DNA of 64,000 nt. Origin: Orychophragmus violaceus. Lineage: Eukaryota > Streptophyta > Magnoliopsida > Brassicales > Brassicaceae. Under the pieces are notes generated by a model. The model saw only the letters and a program-made list of their open reading frames with translations. It was not told the DNA's origin and made no database searches. Position 1 is the stretch's first letter. The number at the start of each line of letters is the position of its first letter. The stretch is from contig CM058234.1 of assembly GCA_030180135.1 (NCBI GenBank), forward strand, positions 30,476,766 through 30,540,765, written 5' to 3'. Of this stretch, positions 58,197 to 64,000 are shown in pieces. The translations under genes were made by a program, and so were the position numbers.

Positions 58197-61100
58197 TAGG
58201 CCTGGGCATTTTACCCGGATCCGTTTACCCGAACCGGAACCGAACCGAAATGGCCGGGTTTGGGTCGGTTCCGGTTATGCCTAAATAACCTATTAGGTAA
58301 ATTATTTCAGACCCGTGGATATAGCCTCGGTTCCGGTTCTGACCCGAAAACCGATCGGGTACCCGGTGACCCGAAATCCTTATACACCAAAATATAACAT
58401 TTTCGTATTTAGGGTTTGTAGGCTGTATATTCGAGAATCGAGGGAGGCGATATTGCGGACGATTCGCTTTCCATATCTTTTCCCGATATCTAGGTCAATT
58501 AGATCTTCAAATACCTAGTTCCATTCTTCATTTTAGAGGTTAGAACACTGGATTCGAAATCAGCCGACTCTGCCTCCTCGCGAAATCGTTCCGAGGTTCG
58601 TTTTATAATCCTTCCTTTATGTTTCTTAAAATCGTTGGCTGGTTTAGTGAAATCGTATGTGAATCTATGAATATGTGATGTTCTTTCACTTCCTATAACT
58701 TGTAATTTCTTTGTTTTGATGTTATATATATTTTTGTTTCTTAAAATCGAAGGCTGAATAGTGAAATGGTATGCGAAACTATGAATGATTAACCTATGAT
58801 GTTCTTTTACTACATATAACTTCTAATCTCTTCTGTTTGTTGTTATATATATTTTTGTTGTCTTTGATTTTCTCTGAACAGAATGACGTTAATCTTGTTA
58901 ATTTGTTTATCATGAACAGAATGATCTTGATTGTCTTTAGTGCTATGTTAATGTTTGTTGATTGTTTTCTTTTTATTTCATGTATAGATGGCCTCTTGTG
59001 ACTCACCTACGCCTGACAAAGAGCATCAGAATGAGGTAGAACTTAGTGAGTCTGACGAGGATGTTCAAAGACCAGATAATGTCAGTAAGGGGAAGAGAAA
59101 AAAGAATGAAGGAGAAGGTGGTTCTGGTTTAGGATCAAGGAAGAAGTCTAGGTCTTGGGTTTGGGAGCACTATGCACGACATAAAGACAATTATGACAAA
59201 TGCAATTGTCTTTACTGTGGGAAGGAAATGGCGTGTCCAACCAAGTCAGGCACGTCGAACCTGAAGAAGCATCTAATAAGCTGCAAGGCTTATCATGTTT
59301 GGAAGGCGGCTAATAAGTTTAAAAATCAGACGGTCTTAACTCGGGAGGATGGTGATATCTCTATTGGCAAGGTTTCAGAGGAGGTGTTTAGGGAAGCTAC
59401 AAATGAGATGATTGTTTTGGCTGAGTTGCCATTAGCCTTTTCTGAAAGTCTAGGATGGAGACACTTCTGTTCAAAAGTGAAGCTGTATCAGCCCCATTCA
59501 CGCAGAACATGTACTAGAGAGATTGTTGAGATGTATGTCAGGAGGAAAACGGCTATGAAGAATATTCTGGGACAGAACAAGCACAGGCTATCATTGACTA
59601 CCGACATTTGGGTGTGTCCTCACACTAGTGCTAGTTACATGGTGATCACAGCACATTTCGTAGATGCTAGCTGGAAGATGAGGAAGATGATAATAGGTTT
59701 CAAATCCGTTGGGGATCACAAAGGTCAGACGATAGCTAATGTGCTTTTGGAGTGTTTAGCAGAGTGGGACATCAAAAAGGTTTTCAGCATCACGGTGGAC
59801 AATGCCACAGCTAATACAAATGCTTTGAAACTATTTGGGGACAGTTTCAGTGCTCATGGTGATGAGGCTTTGGTTTTGAAAGGAGAGTTTTTACATGTTA
59901 GGTGTGCAACACACATCATAAACTTGATTGTGAAGGAAGGCTTGATGGAGATAGATAACAGTGTGGCTGCTGTTAGGAATGCGATCACTTATGTAAGATC
60001 TTCAACCCTCAGAACAAAATCTTTTGAGTTTCGTGTGGAGACAGGAAAGATGACACGAGGTAGTCTACCTCTAGATGTTCCAACCAGATGGAATTCTACG
60101 TATCTCATGCTGGAACAAGCATTGAAGTTCAGAGCAGCATTTGATAGGATGGAGGCTGAAGATAAACCCTACAACGACTACTTCTTAGGTACTGTTGAAG
60201 GGAAAAAAAGGGTTGGACCACCAGTTACGTCTGACTGGGAAGCAATTGAGAGGCTAGTTCAGTTTCTTATCATCTTCTACAACTCAACTTTGATACTCTC
60301 GGCTTCAATCTCTTCTGCTTCCCATAAAATATACCATGAGATCGTTACTATCACTCGCAATATCAGTGCAATGAGTAGCATTCCAGGGCCTGATGAAGAG
60401 TTGAGGATGAAAGCTTCGGCAATGATGGGTAAACTGAGGAAATATTGGAATCCTTTATGGGTTGGGAACGACAGAGACAACTATGAGATGAACAAGATTC
60501 TGATTGTTGCTAGCGTTTTTGATCCAAGGAGAAAGATGAATTTCGCAAAGTTATGTTTTGAGAAGCTCTACGGTAAGGAAACCGTTGAATATAACCTTCT
60601 TCATGAGTCTATCATGGACATATTGAAGCGGTTGTTCGACGAGTATAGTGGTTTTGTAAACAATGGCAGTGGAGGTTGTTCTGGTACTTCATCACAGGGA
60701 GCATCATCTTCTCATTCTCAAGAACAGATTAGTGGACAAGTCTTTGAGAGCAGGGTACTTGGTAATGGTATTGGCTATGAACGAATGGACAGTTTATATG
60801 ATGAGCTTTTGCAAGAGACAGGAACTCAAGATTCTACTAATGAGTTGGAGCTGTATTTGAAAGAGGGAGTTGAGAAACCGAAGCTGATGAAAGGTCAGGA
60901 ATACGATGTTCTGTCTTGGTGGATGAGGAATAGATTTAAGTTCCCTGTTCTGTCACTTATAGCAAAGGATATATTTGCATTACAAGTATCTTCTGTAGCT
61001 TCTGAGTCAGCCTTTAGCACCAGTGGGAGAATACTAAATCCGCATAGAAGTTGTCTAACACACTACATGATCGAGGTGTTAATGTGCACTGAGCAGTGGT

Positions 61101-61885
61101 TGAAGTGTGAGATTCATATGAATGAGAAAGGTGATCTTACTATTGAGCATCTTCTTTCGGACGTTGAGCTGCAGGATGATCTAATGAGAGGTAATATATC
61201 TTATGTTATCTTTTTAATTCGAGTTATGTTTGTTTGAATGCATACGAGCTCTTTCATTTATCTTATGATCTCTTTCATTTATCTTATGATCTCTTTCAAA
61301 CAGAATTTGTACCTGATTTCAACTTACAAGGAAGTGAAGGACTATGAAGCTTATGAGGCTAAGAGCAATGGAAAGGCATTTGGATTTGGAGAATATTTCT
61401 GGTTTATGTACTTTGAAGTTTGAAGTTTGGATTTTGCTTTGGTTTGGATGTTGAATGTTTCTGATATTTTGGCTTTGATAACTTTGCATCGGTTTGGATT
61501 TGCTACTAGCTACGATTTGGTTTTGGATGTTGAATGTTTCTGGTATTTGTGTGGCTTGTTTCTGTTTAGTTTATAACAATTGCTTGCATTCAGGTTTTAA
61601 AACAATCATTACATTTCGGTTATGTTTGTTAGGTTTCGGTTTTTTTTTCATTTCGGGTTTAATGGATACCCATACCCGATACCCGATTGATATCCGAAAT
61701 ATTTCGGTTAAGTTTCGGTTTTCATTTCTAGGAACCGACCCGACCCGGAACCGGTTAGAACCGACCCGATATCCGACTCGAAATAGTATAAGTACCTATT
61801 GGGTAAAATATTCACCAACCCGAAAGATCCGGAACCGAACGGGTCCTATCCGGAACCGACCCGAAAACCCGAATGCCCAGGCCTA
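58197..61885 (+). mobile_element. Complete hAT transposon (3689 bp) with perfect 8-bp TSD
   Basis: Ends TAGGCCTGGGCATT (58197 onward) and AATGCCCAGGCCTA (to 61885) form perfect 14-bp inverted repeats. CTTGCTGA flanks the element at 58189-58196 and 61886-61893. Both subterminal regions are crowded with CCGGAACCGA/GGTTCCGGTT/CCGACCCG motifs (58215-58360 and 61730-61865), probably transposase-binding sites. Inside is one uninterrupted transposase gene. It looks autonomous. Confidence 0.96.
58988..61347 (+). CDS. hAT transposase (BED zinc finger, two exons), apparently intact
   Basis: Exon 1 is 58988-61190 and exon 2 61304-61347, giving 748 aa. The donor GTAATA and acceptor AAACAG join GAG-AG to AATTT and the protein ends EFVPDFNLQGSEGL. 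Reading through without splicing gives a stop at 61237. A BED zinc finger lies at about 57-103 (C74, C77, H95, C99). The RNase H-like catalytic core follows, with D206 (LTTDIW) and D271 (TVDNA), then RCATHIINLIV (near 306) and DVPTRWNSTYLML. The hAT C-terminal dimerisation region, about 625-735, holds YDVLSWW, FPVLSLIAKDI and SVASESAFSTSGRIL. It cuts and reinserts the element in the nucleus. RICESLEEPER/DAYSLEEPER-like by domain order, but here flanked by good TIRs. Confidence 0.95.
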
Positions 61886-61893
61886 CTTGCTGA

Positions 61894-63092
61894 ATTGAAA
61901 TTAGGAGAAGATAATTTTTTTTTTTTTAAAGTGACGAATACGAAAATTAATCTAAAGTTTTTATATCTATTTAAGATATAAAATATAAATATTAAGACAG
62001 AAAATAATATTAGATACATGACCAACAATAGTTTGGAGATAATATGTGAAAACCCCACACATCAATTATTTTTTAGTTATTAAGATATTCTATGTTTTTT
62101 AAAAAAATTTATATCTAATAGAAACCAATAACAAACTTGTATATGTCGAATTAATTTTGAAACAAATATGGTTAAAAAAAATAAAAAAGTAAAATAAATG
62201 AATAAACTAATGAAAAAGATATATTTTCAAAAGCATAAATTTAATTCTCTAATTAAAAAATATCAGATTTTTTTTGTGAAGTTCTTTAATCTACAATAAC
62301 AAACTAATTGTTCATTAAACAAATAAAAACTAAAAGCTTGATGTTTTAAAAGTTTATGAATAGAACAAGAGAAAATAGATCATTCAATAATTCAAATTTA
62401 TTAATATATAAAAATCGGTAAGCATTTTCCGAAGAAAATAAACGTACAAGTAGAAACTTGATGATGTATAAACTAAATATCATCTTTTTCATTTCTCGTA
62501 CGTTGTAAAATTCTCAAAATTTTCTATGATTTTTGTCACACTACTTTTTGTAACTGGATTTTTTGTATAATATTATCCAATAACAAAATACGGAAACTTT
62601 ATTTTTAAAATTTATCAAAAGTAAAAAGAAAATAAAATAAAAGCTAAAAGAAATCAACAGGTTGGAAACAGATAATGCCAACGATGAAGAATGTTGTTTA
62701 CAAAAAAATCTTTAACAATCTACCACTTCAAGAACCAAATTTTTTCATTCTTATTCTTCAAAACTAATCAAACAAAATATACCAAATAGGAAAACAAAAT
62801 CAAGGACAACCAAGAATACCATCAAAGGGGAGAAATGGAGCACATAAAAGAAAAAAGTGGAACAACCTAATAAATAAGTAAAAAATATATTTAGATGAAA
62901 CTTTTTCTATTTTATATTAATAAAATAAAATGTAGTAAACAATATTGGTTTAATATTTTCTTTTTAATGTTTCTATTCATCCGAAAAATGTTCACGTCAA
63001 ATCTTTAATTAATTCATTCTCTAATTTGCATAAATTATTAACATGCAACATTAGCTACAAAAAACACATTTAAAAAAAATTATTTATAATAA
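61894..63092. other. AT-rich Helitron-like body or spacer
   Basis: Very AT-rich, no ORF. Lies directly upstream of a good Helitron terminus, so may be its body. No 5' TC end found. Confidence 0.4.
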
Positions 63093-63122
63093 ATCCGCGG
63101 CGTAGCGCGGGTACATACCTAG
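63093..63122 (+). mobile_element. Helitron 3' terminus
   Basis: Stem CCGCG, loop GCGTAG, stem CGCGG, then GTACATACCTAG and T. This is the standard Helitron ending (hairpin then CTAG before T). Confidence 0.8.
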
Positions 63123-63589
63123 TATATCTAATGATATTTGAATAGTTAATTGATTTTTTTCCAAAAAAATTAGCACGTTATCATAAAAAATACATTTTAA
63201 ATTAATTCAAAAACAGATATCCAAAAACAGACTATGTTGACCAAACCAAACTAGATTTCATTTTTAGTAAAATTAATGTTTACTTAAATCGTCGTCAACT
63301 AGTAATACTTAATTAGCAAAACGTAGTTTTAAACATAACCACAACAAAACAAAAATCCTAAATCTCATTGATCTCTAACTCATCTCCAATTTCTTCTCTT
63401 TCTCATTTTATTGAATTTATTTTTCCTGAAAACACATAACAAAAGAATTATAGGTTTTTTATAATCAAACTACCATTTCATTTCAAATAACAAACCAATT
63501 AGAGAAAGTTTACAAAAAAACAAGAATTGAGCATTTTTGGCCACTAAACAGCGGAAGCATTTCTCATCCACAAGATAAACCTAAACGAT
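63123..63589. other. AT-rich spacer
   Basis: No gene or terminus recognised; CTCTTTCTCATTTTA-rich in the middle. Confidence 0.45.
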
Positions 63590-64000
63590 ATAAAATGAAA
63601 GGAGATACAAAGTACATCAATGTCATCTAACAATTCTTGGATTTCAACACATGAGCCATTGCTGAACAGAAGTGTGATGAGAGATTTACAATCCGAAAAA
63701 GACTCAGTGATTAAAATCCAGACGAAACAACGTTTTGAAGCGCAGTCTTTACCGCTAAAGTCTCGGCCATAAAGGCATAGGAGATGAATGCGTGGTTGGA
63801 GGAATTATGTTTAACATGTACCTTTTCTTGCAACATGAAAATCCATCCAAACCCTCATGTGGGAGCCTTGCCATTCCACGCCTCGTCGTCAAAGCAAGGA
63901 AAAGAATGAAGTCTCGCAAATGTCTGAGGTCGAAGGCACTTTTTTAACCACATGAGCATGTCGGGAAATCTGGGCTTCTTGCGATGTTCTCGATTCCACA
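63590..64000 (-). pseudogene. LINE-type RNase H (RVT_3-like) fragment, cut by the window edge
   Basis: On the minus strand, in broken frames, it reads AWNGKAP, GFGWIF, HAFISYAFMAETLAVKTALQ and SLSLFRIVNL, the pattern of the RNase H-like domain at the 3' end of plant LINEs or of related free-standing domains. Compare 22200-22574, which has ALIVEALAIRKAFMTAF. Stops interrupt it. It would be part of a different LINE lying to the right. Confidence 0.6.

Noticed and set aside
61238..61423. Separate small ORF after the hAT transposase
   Set aside because: Overlaps the intron and exon 2 of the transposase in another frame. The spliced model explains the conserved C-terminus.

Overview
The window looks like nuclear DNA from a flowering plant, most likely Brassicaceae. 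It has plant-type introns, long AT-rich spacers, plant LTR retrotransposons primed by initiator Met-tRNA, L1-type LINEs, hAT elements and Helitron-type ends. The one intact host gene closely resembles Arabidopsis UGT90A1. Most of the 64 kb is transposable-element sequence, much of it nested. No organelle, bacterial or viral genes were seen.

Layout. 1-8344: three layers of Ty3/gypsy remains: the 3' end of a Tat/Athila-like element (last ORF, polypurine-rich spacer, 1.6-kb LTR), a relic of a very long LTR, and a decayed Tat reverse transcriptase with an LTR. 8968-9178: a SINE-like element. 9307-11652 (minus): UGT90A1-like gene, three exons, 474 aa. 12516-13360: first exon of an RPA1-like OB-fold gene followed by a degenerate Helitron-type end. 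13789-18895: an old Ty1/copia element (TSD GAAAG) with pol but no visible gag. 18954-19533: a 580-bp hAT MITE with an 8-bp TSD.

22144-45710 is the core. A near-complete L1 LINE (about 6.0 kb, minus strand, TSD TTGACATTATT) has been cut into four pieces by three later LTR elements: copia copy N1 (23673-30702, minus), a 3.6-kb solo LTR (32336-35930, TSD GAAGG) and copia copy N2 (38241-45104, plus, TSD GAAAT). N1 and N2 belong to one family. Each has an open gag ORF and a decayed pol with shared deletions, yet the two LTRs of each copy differ by under 1%. This fits a recently mobile, non-autonomous family driven in trans. Its LTRs and leader carry an array of TCGATCGA-centred palindromes.

45732-64000: the first exon of mevalonate kinase, an RPA1-like zinc-ribbon pseudogene, a TRIM (48401-49666), two poly(A) retroposons with 10-bp TSDs (51840-53256 and 54904-55710), a RabGAP/TBC pseudogene that keeps its introns, a complete and apparently intact hAT transposon (58197-61885) with a 748-aa transposase, and a LINE RNase H fragment at the right edge. 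Helitron-like 3' ends at 13360, 53335 and 63122 all lie on the plus strand downstream of decayed gene exons, so Helitron capture could explain the gene fragments.

Boundaries backed by target-site duplications are firm. Family and lineage names rest on recognised motifs, because no database search was possible.
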